Below are positions 1 through 8,438 of a stretch of DNA of 64,000 bases, in pieces. The notes under the pieces were generated by a model, which was not told where the DNA came from, did not search any database, and saw only the letters and a list, made by a program, of their open reading frames with translations. Both the position numbers and the translations under genes were made by a program. This DNA comes from Nitrososphaerota archaeon (GTDB lineage: Archaea; Thermoproteota; EX4484-205; JAAOZP01), in assembly GCA_011605725.1 (NCBI GenBank), contig JAAOZP010000012.1, positions 138,238 to 202,237 on the forward strand, written 5' to 3'. Within the stretch, counting starts at the first letter, position 1, and every line of letters starts with the position of its first letter.

Positions 1-2065
1 ATTTGCGTTTCCTCTTTACTAGGATGAAGTATGCTGCAACTATCACTATTACTATGACCACCACTATGCCTATGTACATCTCGTAAGGTATCCTGGTGAA
101 GACCGCTTTAACCGTGTGAGCCCTATCCATAGTTATGGTTATCGAGGTACTTGTTCCTGCAGGCGAGCCGTCGACCTCCCACCTCTCGAAATTATAGCCG
201 CTGGAAGGAGTTGCCGTGACAGTTACCTTATCGCCCTTAGCGTACTCGTATGAGCCTGGAGCGAGGCTCGTTGTCCCTCCTTCAGAAGCCAGAACTGTCA
301 AGGCGATCTTTGGCTTCAACCAGCCGAACGCGAACAATGGCCTAAGACCGTGCAGCTCGTATGATCCTAGTCCACTCCAGTAACGCGGATCGGTTGGGAA
401 GACGAACCTCTTGTTCATGTAGATCACGACGGCAGGAGCATACAGGTTTATGACTGGAACCTCGTTCCCAGTTATGTAGGAGAGCGTGGAGTATATCTCT
501 GTAAGCTGAGCCTGGCTTATCTGAGCCGGGAACAGGTTTATGTCTAATGCTAGCTTAGTAACGTTCACTGGCTGAGTCTTCCATGGGACAGAGTGCATCT
601 GGCCCCATGTCTTAGCGGGATCATGACCGGGGTATAGAGCCATGTACTTATGGTAGTACTCGTCGAACGAGAAGCCCGGTGAACCGTAGACTCCTCCACT
701 CAGGTCGTAAGCACCCTTGTAGAACATGTCTGTCCAGACGGCGCTGTCAACCACTTGAACGTTAATCTTTATCCCAACCTTCTCCAGCTGGGCTTTAAGG
801 TTTTCAGCCGCAGGAGCGTTGATCCATGATCCTCCGGTTACGAGTGTGAACTCAAGCCTTGTACCGTTCGGAGTCACGTAAACCCCGTCAGCACCCTTCC
901 TGAAGCCCAGGCCTTGAAGGATCTGCTCAGCCTTAGCAGGATTATACTCGTACTTGAAGTCTTTAAGATACTTGTCTATGAAGCTCTGGTTCAAGTATCT
1001 TGTTAAGTCCGGCACGTTGAACCCAATCACGTAGGGCGATGGTACGCATCCTCCAGTATACTGGACCCATCCTACCTCAGTCCTGTTTATAGCGTATGCT
1101 AAAGCTCGCCTGACTTCAACCATGTTCAACGGGTACTTAGCCTTGTTAATGTAAAGGGTTACTCCAACAGGCCTAGGTATCCTGATTGTCCAGGCCCACG
1201 GGTTCGCCTCAAGCTGCTTCACCAGCTCTGGAGCAGGCGAAATGGCCCAGACGTAGTCAACCTCGCCGCTTATCACTGCCTGCCACACAAGGTCTGAGGT
1301 CGCATACCTTATAAGGTGTATTTCGTCTATAGGCGGCTTGCCGTTCCAGTAGTCGGCGAAGGCTTCAAGCACTATCTTCGTCTCATCAACGCTCTTAATC
1401 TTGTAGGGGCCGCACCCTATTACTGTTTCAGGCCTATAGTTCTTAAGCTCGTCTATAAGGTCCTGAAAGTCGGCAGTATTCGCGAAAATATCCTTGCCCT
1501 CCCTTATCCTTGCCTGAACCTTGTCCGCAATACTGCCATACTGAGTGTAGGAGACTATCATCCAGTGCCACAGAATGTAGAACACTGGGTAATCCGTCTT
1601 CTCCTTAAAGGTGAACTTGATAGTGTAGTCGTCAATAACCTGAACATCCTTTATGTAGTACCACAGCCTGTCTTTAAGAAGGTAGACGCAGTATAGCGTG
1701 GCCAGAACATCCTTATAGGTTAGCTCATGGCCATCATGGAACTTGACTCCTTTTCTCAGCTTAACCTGGAACCACATGTAGTTCGGGTCCAGCTGCCAGC
1801 TCTCCGCCACACACGGCACGTAAGTGCCGTTTGCAGCGAAGTAGTGGGTCATAAGCTCGAGAACCCAGTCGAAAACCCCAATGTTGCCGGAGATGAAAAA
1901 GTTCCAGTGCCCAACGGGGGGCGGGTTGTAGCCGAAAGGCCTCTTCCAAACAGTCTTCTCCTCCTGGGCTACGACAGTCTTGTAGGGAGTGAAGGATTGT
2001 GGAGCCATGGTTATTAGAAGCATCATACAGATCAATCCTGACGCTAATATTCGCCATGCCTTCAT
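1..2065 (-). CDS. ABC transporter substrate-binding protein, family 5 (partial, 3' end outside window)
   Basis: Extracytoplasmic solute-binding protein of the peptide/nickel/oligosaccharide family (SBP_bac_5), the capture component for the importer whose two ATPases lie just upstream. I translated 688 codons from the ATG at 2065 without a stop; the frame is still open at the left edge. Residues 1-34 form a signal peptide (KAWR, a hydrophobic stretch, then VVAQ). Residues about 50-580 match the SBP_bac_5 fold, including VKLRKGVKFHDGHELTYKDV and RRALAYAINR. Residues about 595-660 resemble an InlB-type beta repeat (GSYEYAKGDKVTVTATPSSGY, FERWEVDG). The last 28 residues are a transmembrane helix followed by KRKRK, so the protein is anchored outside the cell. 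It has its own TATA box (2099-2107), and a T8 tract separates it from the ATPase genes. The permeases are not in the window and probably lie to the left. Whether it binds peptides or sugars cannot be told; the surrounding glycan genes favour oligosaccharides. Confidence 0.9.
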   Translation of the reverse strand, partial: MKAWRILASGLICMMLLITMAPQSFTPYKTVVAQEEKTVWKRPFGYNPPPVGHWNFFISGNIGVFDWVLELMTHYFAANGTYVPCVAESWQLDPNYMWFQVKLRKGVKFHDGHELTYKDVLATLYCVYLLKDRLWYYIKDVQVIDDYTIKFTFKEKTDYPVFYILWHWMIVSYTQYGSIADKVQARIREGKDIFANTADFQDLIDELKNYRPETVIGCGPYKIKSVDETKIVLEAFADYWNGKPPIDEIHLIRYATSDLVWQAVISGEVDYVWAISPAPELVKQLEANPWAWTIRIPRPVGVTLYINKAKYPLNMVEVRRALAYAINRTEVGWVQYTGGCVPSPYVIGFNVPDLTRYLNQSFIDKYLKDFKYEYNPAKAEQILQGLGFRKGADGVYVTPNGTRLEFTLVTGGSWINAPAAENLKAQLEKVGIKINVQVVDSAVWTDMFYKGAYDLSGGVYGSPGFSFDEYYHKYMALYPGHDPAKTWGQMHSVPWKTQPVNVTKLALDINLFPAQISQAQLTEIYSTLSYITGNEVPVINLYAPAVVIYMNKRFVFPTDPRYWSGLGSYELHGLRPLFAFGWLKPKIALTVLASEGGTTSLAPGSYEYAKGDKVTVTATPSSGYNFERWEVDGSPAGTSTSITITMDRAHTVKAVFTRIPYEMYIGIVVVIVIVIVAAYFILVKRKRK

Positions 2066-2098
2066 ACCGTTTTCACCGTTAGAAAATGTTTCACAGCA

Positions 2099-2107
2099 CT
2101 ATATAAG
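2099..2107 (-). promoter_or_regulatory. TATA box of the substrate-binding protein gene
   Basis: On the minus strand the sequence reads CTTATATAG preceded by a run of A (2108-2113) that looks like a BRE element. It lies 34-42 bases before the ATG at 2065, giving a leader of roughly 10 bases. This suggests the binding protein is transcribed separately from, and perhaps more strongly than, the ATPase genes. Confidence 0.6.
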
Positions 2108-2121
2108 TTTTTTACCTTGTT

Positions 2122-2129
2122 AAAAAAAA
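2122..2129 (-). terminator. T-tract terminator after the ATPase genes
   Basis: Eight consecutive T on the minus strand, eight bases past the stop of the second ATPase gene and before the TATA box of the binding-protein gene. Archaeal RNA polymerase terminates at such T tracts without a hairpin, so this probably ends or attenuates the ATPase transcript. Confidence 0.5.
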
Positions 2130-2136
2130 TCGATAA

Positions 2137-3138
2137 CTAGGTGAATCTCTCTGCGAAATGGCATGCGACCAGCCTCGAGTCGAACTCCCTAAGCTCAGGG
2201 ACATGCTCCTCACATATTTTCTCAGCATACGGGCACCTCGGGTGGAACTTACACCCGCTTGGCACTTGCTCCAGCCTAGGGACCTCGAGGCTCCTAAGCT
2301 TCGGTATAGGCCTGCTCCTAGTAAGCCTCGGGTCAGGCACTGATATGGCTGTCATCATGATCTGAGTATAAGGATGTATAGGTTTTTGTATTACTGAGTC
2401 CCCCTCTCCAGCCTCAACTATGCTTCCAAGATACATCATAGCAATCTTGCCACGGCCCTTAAGTATGAAATACCTGGCTATTCCCAAGTCGTGGGTGATG
2501 AAGAGATAGGACATTCCGAATCTTTTCTGGAGCTCCAGCATAAGGTCCACAGCACCCAGTCTTAAAGAGGCGTCCAGCATTGAGACAGCCTCGTCGGCAA
2601 CGATATACTTTGGTCTCAAGGATACTGCCCTTGCAAGTATTATCCTCTGCATCTGTCCCCCGCTCATCCTAGCCGGATACCTGTTCAGAAAGTCTTCCGG
2701 CGGCGCCAGCCCCACCATGGTGAGAAGCTCTTTCAACCTTTCGTAGGCAGCTTTGCTGTCAGGAACCTCCTTGTTCCGGATTAGAGGCGGAGCCAAGGAC
2801 TGGAAGATTGTTCTAACAGGGTTTAGACTAGTATACGGGTCCTGATGGATTATCTGAGCGTTCCTCCTGAAATAAGTAAACTCTTTCTTCCCCATTGACC
2901 AGATGTCCCTGCCTTCGAAAATGACGCTTCCAGAATCGGGTTTCAACAATCCTAGCGTAAGCTTGCCGAGAGTGCTTTTCCCACAGCCGCTTTCACCGAC
3001 GAGCGCCACATTCTCCATCCTGCCTATTTCAAGAGATACTTCGTCTACAGCCCTAACAGTCTTTTTAGGAGTGAATATGCCTCCTTTCGCAAACTCCTTC
3101 GTAACCTTTACAACTCTGAGAAGAGGCTCCTCGCTCAA
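2137..3138 (-). CDS. Oligopeptide/oligosaccharide ABC transporter ATPase (DppF/OppF type)
   Basis: Cytoplasmic ATPase that powers import together with its partner encoded immediately upstream. 333 residues. Walker A GESGCGKS at 48-55, Q-loop around HQDP (99-101), signature MSGGQMQR at 158-165, Walker B YIVADE at 178-183 and H-loop THD at 215-217 are all present. The C-terminal part carries the Cys-rich OppD/F extension (GCKFHPRCPY...C), as in DppF/OppF, which in some members binds a Fe-S cluster. The start is TTG at 3138, overlapping the TGA of the preceding gene by four bases (TTGA), so translation is probably coupled. No ATG lies nearby in frame. Walker B reads ADEAVSMLD rather than DEPVSALD, a mild deviation within the family range. 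Confidence 0.92.
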   Translation of the reverse strand: MSEEPLLRVVKVTKEFAKGGIFTPKKTVRAVDEVSLEIGRMENVALVGESGCGKSTLGKLTLGLLKPDSGSVIFEGRDIWSMGKKEFTYFRRNAQIIHQDPYTSLNPVRTIFQSLAPPLIRNKEVPDSKAAYERLKELLTMVGLAPPEDFLNRYPARMSGGQMQRIILARAVSLRPKYIVADEAVSMLDASLRLGAVDLMLELQKRFGMSYLFITHDLGIARYFILKGRGKIAMMYLGSIVEAGEGDSVIQKPIHPYTQIMMTAISVPDPRLTRSRPIPKLRSLEVPRLEQVPSGCKFHPRCPYAEKICEEHVPELREFDSRLVACHFAERFT

Positions 3139-4127
3139 TTCAGCTCACGCCACCTGTGACACGCCACCAGCGAAACATCGTCCACCCGCTCCAGATTCGG
3201 CCTAACTCTTGAGCAGATTTCAACCCTATGCGGGCACCGCGGGTGGAACTCGCAGCCCGGTGGAGGGTTAACCGGGTCGGGGAGCGGCCCTGGAAGGGGC
3301 TTAAGCTCATCGACGCTCCCCACTATGCTTGGAACAGCCTTTAGGAGAGCCCTGGTATATGGGTGCCTAGGCCTGTAGAAGATGTCTTCAACGCTGGCCG
3401 CCTCAACTATTACACCGCCATACATAACGGCAACTCTGTCAGCAATCTCAGCAACCTGTGCTAAGTCATGGGTTATGAATATCATTGATTTCTTGGTTTC
3501 CCTTCTTATGTCGACGAGAGTTTTCAGGAAGAACTTTTGAGTTAGCACGTCTAGGGCTGAGAACGGCTCGTCCAGGATGAGTAGCTTCGGGTCTAGAAGC
3601 ATCGCCATAGCCGCTACGGCGCGTTGCTTCATCCCGCCGCTAAGCTCATGCGGATACCTTTCCAAAACAGCTTCAGGGTCTAACCTAACCATCCGCATCA
3701 ACTCTTTCGAGCGTTTCAATATCTCATCCTTCTTAGCGTTTTCATCATGAGCAAGAGTAGTGTCAACCATGTGCTCGAAAATCCTCATGACCGGGTTGAA
3801 AGAGTTAAATGCCCCTTGAAAAACAATCGCTATCTCCTTCCATCTGAACCTTCTAAGCTCCTCCTTACTCATGCTTAAAATATCCCTTCCGCCGAAAATT
3901 ATTTTCCCGCTCGCGATACGCCCGTTCGGGTCAACTATCCTCAGTATTGTATGCGCCAATACTGATTTTCCACAGCCGCTTTCACCAACCAGGCCGAGCA
4001 CCTCGTCGCTGTAAACATCCAGGTCGAGATTGTCCACAGCCCTCAGAATTCCCCTTGGAACCCTGAATTCAACTGTAAGGCCCCTTATGCTTAGCAGTAC
4101 TTCTTTGCCTCCTGCTGCAGACGACAA
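3135..4127 (-). CDS. Oligopeptide/oligosaccharide ABC transporter ATPase (DppD/OppD type)
   Basis: First gene of the importer ATPase pair. 330 residues. Walker A GESGCGKS at 48-55, Q-loop FQ near 104, signature LSGGMKQR at 162-169, Walker B LLILDE at 182-187 and the OppD C-terminal motif GCEFHPRCPHR...C are all visible. The start is a TTG at 4127 followed by SSAAGGKEVLLSIRGLTVEF; no ATG fits. A TATA-like element (AATTTATTAAT on the minus strand, about 4157-4167) lies 30-40 bases upstream, so the leader is very short. The gene is divergent from the small membrane protein gene at 4231, and the 103-base gap holds both promoters. Substrate cannot be inferred from the ATPase alone. Confidence 0.92.
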   Translation of the reverse strand: MSSAAGGKEVLLSIRGLTVEFRVPRGILRAVDNLDLDVYSDEVLGLVGESGCGKSVLAHTILRIVDPNGRIASGKIIFGGRDILSMSKEELRRFRWKEIAIVFQGAFNSFNPVMRIFEHMVDTTLAHDENAKKDEILKRSKELMRMVRLDPEAVLERYPHELSGGMKQRAVAAMAMLLDPKLLILDEPFSALDVLTQKFFLKTLVDIRRETKKSMIFITHDLAQVAEIADRVAVMYGGVIVEAASVEDIFYRPRHPYTRALLKAVPSIVGSVDELKPLPGPLPDPVNPPPGCEFHPRCPHRVEICSRVRPNLERVDDVSLVACHRWRELN

Positions 4128-4200
4128 CAGAGTTCAGATGCGTGGAAAACAGGGGCATTAATAAATTTTTTAAATAAGGCCGTAGCCTTCGAAAGCAACA

Positions 4201-4209
4201 TTTATATTT
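4201..4209 (+). promoter_or_regulatory. TATA box of the small membrane protein gene
   Basis: TTTATATTT lies 22-30 bases before the ATG at 4231, the spacing expected for a leaderless archaeal transcript. It supports the small downstream gene being real and expressed. Confidence 0.6.
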
Positions 4210-4230
4210 CAACCAGGGAAGCCGGCTTTA

Positions 4231-4440
4231 ATGGATCCGAATACGGGGAGGCTTGCCCTAAACCTGGCCATGGTGCTGCTCGTGCTTGATTTAATAGCCC
4301 TGCCCTTTGTGGATGTGAATTCAGGAGAGTTCTTCATAGCGCTGGTTGGAATAATCGTTCTAGTCTTGTTCATCACCCTGGTTTCCATAGAGATAAGGAG
4401 AGAGGTGAAAGCAGCGTCTATAGACCCGGCTAACAGCTAA
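4231..4440 (+). CDS. Small membrane protein, two predicted helices
   Basis: 69-residue protein that I do not recognise. Two hydrophobic segments (about 8-27 and 33-54) are separated by a short polar loop (DVNSGEF), and a charged tail follows (EIRREVKAASIDPANS). The layout suggests a helical hairpin in the membrane with a cytoplasmic tail. A well-placed TATA box at 4201-4209 gives a leaderless mRNA starting at or near the ATG, and the stop is followed by a T tract, so the transcription unit appears complete and monocistronic. It is divergent from the ABC ATPase genes and convergent with the exported protein gene. No function can be assigned. Confidence 0.65.
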   Translation: MDPNTGRLALNLAMVLLVLDLIALPFVDVNSGEFFIALVGIIVLVLFITLVSIEIRREVKAASIDPANS

Positions 4441-4442
4441 AT

Positions 4443-4455
4443 AAAAAGCTTTTTT
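4443..4455. terminator. Bidirectional T-tract terminator between convergent genes
   Basis: AAAAAGCTTTTTT sits between the stop of the small membrane protein gene (4440) and the stop of the convergent exported protein gene (4462). It provides six T on the plus strand and five on the minus strand, so it can serve transcripts from both sides. Confidence 0.5.
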
Positions 4456-4461
4456 ACAACG

Positions 4462-5835
4462 TTACTTCTTTCTGCTCCTCCTAACCAGGAGGAGACCCAC
4501 CACCATTATGAGGATTAGAGCAGCCACAGTTAAGAAAACCCATTCTGGGGCTCTAACAGACACTTTCGCTACCTCGCTTTTCGCAGTATTACCATTTTTA
4601 TCACTTGCCTCAACGTAGAACAACACTTCTGTGAAAGCGTTTTGCCCAGGTATGTAGGCATCATACCTGTCAGCTAAACGACTCATAGTAATCCTAGACC
4701 AGCTTGCCCCGCCGTCAGTAGAATAATACAGAATAACCTCTTTAACGCCTGTTCCGACGTCAGTAATCCATGCGGACACTTTTATAACCTCTCCCATGAC
4801 AGGGCTATCAGGGCTTCTCGACACATTCACTATCTGAGGAGGATACGTGTCTACAATAACTGTGATCCATGCCGATCCCTCCACGTAATAGTCAGGGGAA
4901 TATCCTTCAGCCACAGCACTAATCATATAATCACCCACGCTAGTATCATAATAATAGACAACGATCTGCGTTTCTCCGTTTCTTATCTCAACCCTGTCAA
5001 CCGGCTCACCACCTGGACTTAGAGAGAAAATTCCTGTTCTAGACGAGGTTGAAAGCTTTACTATTGTTGAGCCGAAGCTAATCCAGTCTTGTTTAAATAT
5101 TCTGTCACCCCTGATAACGAGTATACCGTCTTGGGAAAGCCTCTTAATAGTTATGCCAGCCCATTCGCCAGATACTAGGAGAGGATTGCTCACCGTAATG
5201 TTGAGCTTGGGAGGGATAAACTCAACGGTTAGAAATGGCCTCTTATCCTGCTCTAAAGATTCCCTAGAGAGGAACCATGCTTCTTGGCTGACAGGTGAAT
5301 TTTCAGAGCCATCAAGAATCTCCCAGCCTAAGTTACGCCACGCATACTCCTCTATTCCGTTAAGAAACTTCTGAACCTGATCAGTAACATCCCAAACCAC
5401 CCATCCGGGGGTTGTTGGAACGATTGATGAAGCAGCGAACGTTGACGTTGATTCCGGCCTCTTACTCCATGCAAGTGAACCCTCGTCCCAGGCTGAGGTT
5501 AAGTGATAGCAGAGATAGGTCCTGTTAGAAGCAGGTGGTTTTGAAAGATAAAGAAAGAGTTTTGCACGCAGCACGGATGCGCCAGGAGGGATCGTGGAAA
5601 TATTGAAGAAGACGTAGGTCCTCGCGTTTCCTGCTTCTGACGACCTTACTTTCAGAAGCTCTACTCCACCATGAGAACTATTAGGATTCTCCTGGTCGGC
5701 ATATGAATCAGCTGAAGCCTGGAAAACAGCTGCGACCTTATCCTGCTCGCCGTGAACAGTTAGAGCAGGAATGTTTAAAACCATAAGCGTCAAAACTGCT
5801 GAAAACATGATGCTAAACAATATTTTTTTCCTCAT
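4462..5835 (-). CDS. Exported, membrane-anchored DNRLRE/Ig-domain protein
   Basis: Surface protein of 457 residues from the ATG at 5835. Residues 1-29 (MRKKILFS..., AVLTLMVLN, VHGEQD) form a signal peptide. Residues about 35-205 match a DNRLRE domain, the carbohydrate-binding-like beta sandwich with the pattern SADSYADQENPN...LLKVRSSE...RTYVFFNISTIPPG...AKLFLYL...WDEGSLAWSKRP...GWVVWDVTDQV. A middle region follows, then an Ig-like domain at about 330-430 (VSRSPDSPVMGEVIKVSAWITD...VILYYSTDGG). A final helix (VFLTVAALILIMVVGLLLV) with RRSRKK anchors the protein. The longer reading from a codon at 5904 would place 23 extra residues before the signal peptide; the TATA-like element near 5866-5875 favours 5835. 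It may hold glycans at the cell surface; this is inferred from the fold only. Confidence 0.75.
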   Translation of the reverse strand: MRKKILFSIMFSAVLTLMVLNIPALTVHGEQDKVAAVFQASADSYADQENPNSSHGGVELLKVRSSEAGNARTYVFFNISTIPPGASVLRAKLFLYLSKPPASNRTYLCYHLTSAWDEGSLAWSKRPESTSTFAASSIVPTTPGWVVWDVTDQVQKFLNGIEEYAWRNLGWEILDGSENSPVSQEAWFLSRESLEQDKRPFLTVEFIPPKLNITVSNPLLVSGEWAGITIKRLSQDGILVIRGDRIFKQDWISFGSTIVKLSTSSRTGIFSLSPGGEPVDRVEIRNGETQIVVYYYDTSVGDYMISAVAEGYSPDYYVEGSAWITVIVDTYPPQIVNVSRSPDSPVMGEVIKVSAWITDVGTGVKEVILYYSTDGGASWSRITMSRLADRYDAYIPGQNAFTEVLFYVEASDKNGNTAKSEVAKVSVRAPEWVFLTVAALILIMVVGLLLVRRSRKK

Positions 5836-5940
5836 TTCCAATCCACATAGCATGCATGTAAATAACCTTATAAAGATTTTCCCTGTAGACAAGGCATGTA
5901 TCAAGCCAAGTTTTATTAATAACTCTAACAGGAATTGTTA

Positions 5941-7017
5941 ATGTTGAGGACTGTAGAATCAAGCTACCCGAACAAGGATATTAGGGAGAACTATTTGAAG
6001 GCTTTAGAATATCGTTACCCAGAATGGATTCCGTGTGGGGTTAACTTTTTACCAGGCGTATGGAAGAAGCACCGCGGGAAACTGGAGGACATCGTGGCTA
6101 GACACCCGCTTATCTTCGGCCATTATGAGAAGGACGGTAGGAATTTTGACGAGATGCCTCCTGTTTATCGCCCAGGATATTTCACGGATAACTGGGGATG
6201 TGTTTGGTATACTGTTAAAGAGGGTTTAGAGGGACAGGTTGTTGGACACCCGTTAGCCGACTGGAAAGCGTTTGAAAACTATCAGCCTCCAGACCCGTTG
6301 TTGAAGACGGAGAGAGGAGAAAGAGGAGTAGAATATTGGGAGAAAACTAAGAAGGCTTTCGCAGAGCGTAGGGAGAAGGGTCTTCTAAGGGTCGGCGACG
6401 GGGAACGCCTTTTCGACCGATTATACTTCTTAAGGGGCTTTGAAAACCTGATGAGGGACATTGTTACGGATGACCCTAACCTTCCAAGGCTTATAAACAT
6501 GCTTCTAAATTACGAGACTAGGCTCGTTGAGAAGTGGCTTGAAATCGGAGTGGATATCATGAGCTTCCACACAGACATAGGGACGCAGAACGGTTTGATG
6601 ATAAGCCCATTGAAATTCCGGAAATACTTTAAACCAATGTTTAAAAAGCTTTTCACCCTCTGCAGGAATGCGGGTGTACATGTTTATCTCTCCTCCGACG
6701 GGCGGCTGCTGGATATTGTTGACGACCTGGTTGAATGTGGAGTCTCCGTCCATGATCCGCAGCTCCGAGCGAACACGCTGGACGGGATTGCTAGAGCTTA
6801 CAAGGGCAAGCTGTGCGTCGACCTTGACTTAGACAGGCAGACACTCCCATTCTGCAGTCCCCAGGATATTCGTAGAATGGTTGAGGAGAGCATTGGAAAA
6901 CTGTATTTGCCAGAGGGCGGTTTAATGATGAAAGGAGAGATCGGGCCGGATGTTCCATTGGAAAACGTCGAGGCTCTGTGTCAAGCCATGGAGGATTTCT
7001 GCATCAGGCTAAGATAG
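5941..7017 (+). CDS. URO-D superfamily protein, metal-site motif lost
   Basis: 358-residue member of the uroporphyrinogen decarboxylase/cobalamin-independent methyltransferase TIM-barrel superfamily. The family frame is clear: a central LRGFENLMRDIVTDDPNLPRL segment, DIMSFHTDIGTQNGLMISPLKFRKYFKP, and a C-terminal GGLMMKGEIGPDVPLENVEAL. At the position where methyltransferase members have the H-x-C zinc motif followed by G (HSCG) this protein has SSDG, so zinc-dependent methyl transfer like MtbA/MtaA is unlikely unless other ligands substitute. It is not a housekeeping HemE. The N-terminus lacks the usual ERV..AL..ExPDRVP opening and instead starts NKDIRENYLKALEYRYPEWIP. The start is the ATG at 5941, with a TATA-like TTTTATTAATAA at 5911-5922; a TTG at 5935 is possible. 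Substrate unknown. It is a paralogue of the loci at 7.1, 27.4, 47.3 and 48.4 kb. Confidence 0.8.
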   Translation: MLRTVESSYPNKDIRENYLKALEYRYPEWIPCGVNFLPGVWKKHRGKLEDIVARHPLIFGHYEKDGRNFDEMPPVYRPGYFTDNWGCVWYTVKEGLEGQVVGHPLADWKAFENYQPPDPLLKTERGERGVEYWEKTKKAFAERREKGLLRVGDGERLFDRLYFLRGFENLMRDIVTDDPNLPRLINMLLNYETRLVEKWLEIGVDIMSFHTDIGTQNGLMISPLKFRKYFKPMFKKLFTLCRNAGVHVYLSSDGRLLDIVDDLVECGVSVHDPQLRANTLDGIARAYKGKLCVDLDLDRQTLPFCSPQDIRRMVEESIGKLYLPEGGLMMKGEIGPDVPLENVEALCQAMEDFCIRLR

Positions 7018-7059
7018 TTTTCAACCCTTTGTAAGAAGTGTTTCACGTAGATAGGGAGC

Positions 7060-8277
7060 CTACGGTTTTAACGGGTAGAAGCCGTTTTCATAAGCCGACC
7101 TGTAGGCGGCGAGAATGTTTTTCAGGAGGCACGTTAGCCTGAATATTGTGAACCTGGTTGAAAACGTATCCACCATTCCTAGCGAAAACCAGAATATTCT
7201 TTTTCACATGCTTGTAAACCTCCTCCGGACTACCGGCGTGAAACACCTTCTGAGTGTCCACGCCTCCACCCCAGAAAGCAACCTGGTCGCCGAACTCTTT
7301 CTTCAACCTCTCCGGCTCCATGTTTCTCGCAGAGATTTGAACAGGGTTCAGTATGTCGACGCCAGCATCTATCAGGTCCGGGATAAGATCATGTATTGAG
7401 CCGCAGGAGTGGAGGAAGACGAATATTCTCGAATGCTTCTTCACGTATTGAAAAAGCTCTGTGTGACACGGCTTTAAGAGTTCCCTGTATGTTTTCGGTG
7501 AAACCTGGGGTCCCGTCTGAATTCCGAGATCATCCCCGAAACCTATGACCTGCACGTGGTCTTTCAAGGCTTCAACATATTTCTTCACATTATGCATTAA
7601 AACACTCATCATCCTGTCAAGAATCGCTGAGGCCAAGCTCCTTCTGGAGGAAAGATCTATGAGCCAGTTTGACCACCCTCTCAGGCCCTGACCCCACTCG
7701 TGAACACTTCCCGCGCCGAAGAAGTGTAAAGCGAAACCCGTGGATGCTCCGCTCTCCCCCTTAGGCTTGAAACATACTCATCCCCTACTTTATGGCTCTC
7801 CCAATCATAATTCTTCAACGCTTCAGGACTCTCTGCTTTCTCAAGAGGATGATAGACACTGTCGAAGTATAGGCTGCCCTTAGGCATTTTTGAAACCACT
7901 ATTCCTCTTCCGTTTCTAATAACCCATCCGCCGGCACCATCCGGCTCAGGGTTAAACCAGGCCGGGACCTCGCACCTAGTTCCATCCGGCAGAAACTATT
8001 CTCTCCACGTTTCGTCTCCGGGTCCGCATGGTTCAAGCGTCCTGGTGAGGGGAATCACGTCTACTTTAAACAATTCAAGTATCTCTTTCTCAGGCTCAGC
8101 TAACTGTTGGCCAACATCGTAAACCCTTACAACACCCTTCTCCAAGCCGAGGTGTTTCTTCAGTCTAGCGTAAGCTATTGCCATTATACCGGTTGAAGGC
8201 ATTGAGCCTAAGTCTATTGGAACCCTGTCAGGCTCCTCACGCCTCAGCGCCGTCAGAACCCTAGTTCTAGAGTCCAA
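7060..8277 (-). pseudogene. URO-D superfamily protein, broken by one stop and two frameshifts
   Basis: Reading the minus strand from TTG at 8277 gives a normal URO-D start (DSRTRVLTALRREEPDRVP). An in-frame TAG at 7996-7998 interrupts it within TWRE-stop-FLPDGTRCEVP; relatives usually have Trp there, so TGG to TAG is the simplest change. The frame continues to a G5 run (7756-7760), where one missing G shifts it. Restoring it gives ESGASTGFALHFFGAGSVHEW and then the remainder, including FLHSCG (the H-x-C metal motif) and GGGVDTQKV. A second shift in an A5 run (7118-7122, one A too many) breaks the C-terminus; corrected, it reads PPENILAAYRSAYENGFYPL and stops at 7060. The promoter (GACTTATTAAC near 8300) looks intact. 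Both frameshifts are in homopolymers, so assembly error could explain those two, but not the TAG. Confidence 0.8.
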
Positions 8278-8410
8278 GGAGTAACGCTTTAGTTTTCAGT
8301 TAATAAGTCTTAAGAACAGCGTGTCGAACAATAGAGGAAAAACCAGATAACATGCTTGAAAAAACCTGTTGACCCTTAAGAGGTTTTCTCAAGAATAAGC
8401 CCCTAAACGC

Positions 8411-8418
8411 TTATATTT
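8411..8418 (+). promoter_or_regulatory. TATA box of the thymidylate synthase-like gene
   Basis: TTATATTT lies 21-28 bases before the ATG at 8439 and fits a leaderless start. The 161-base gap also contains the promoter of the divergent URO-D pseudogene. Confidence 0.55.
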
Positions 8419-8438
8419 TATAGGGGAACCTTAGCATT

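Noticed and set aside
7996..7998. In-frame TAG read as pyrrolysine in the URO-D gene
   Set aside because: Pyrrolysine is known in MtmB, MtbB and MttB methylamine methyltransferases, not in URO-D family proteins, and no pyl genes are visible. Two frameshifts in the same gene make decay or error the better explanation.
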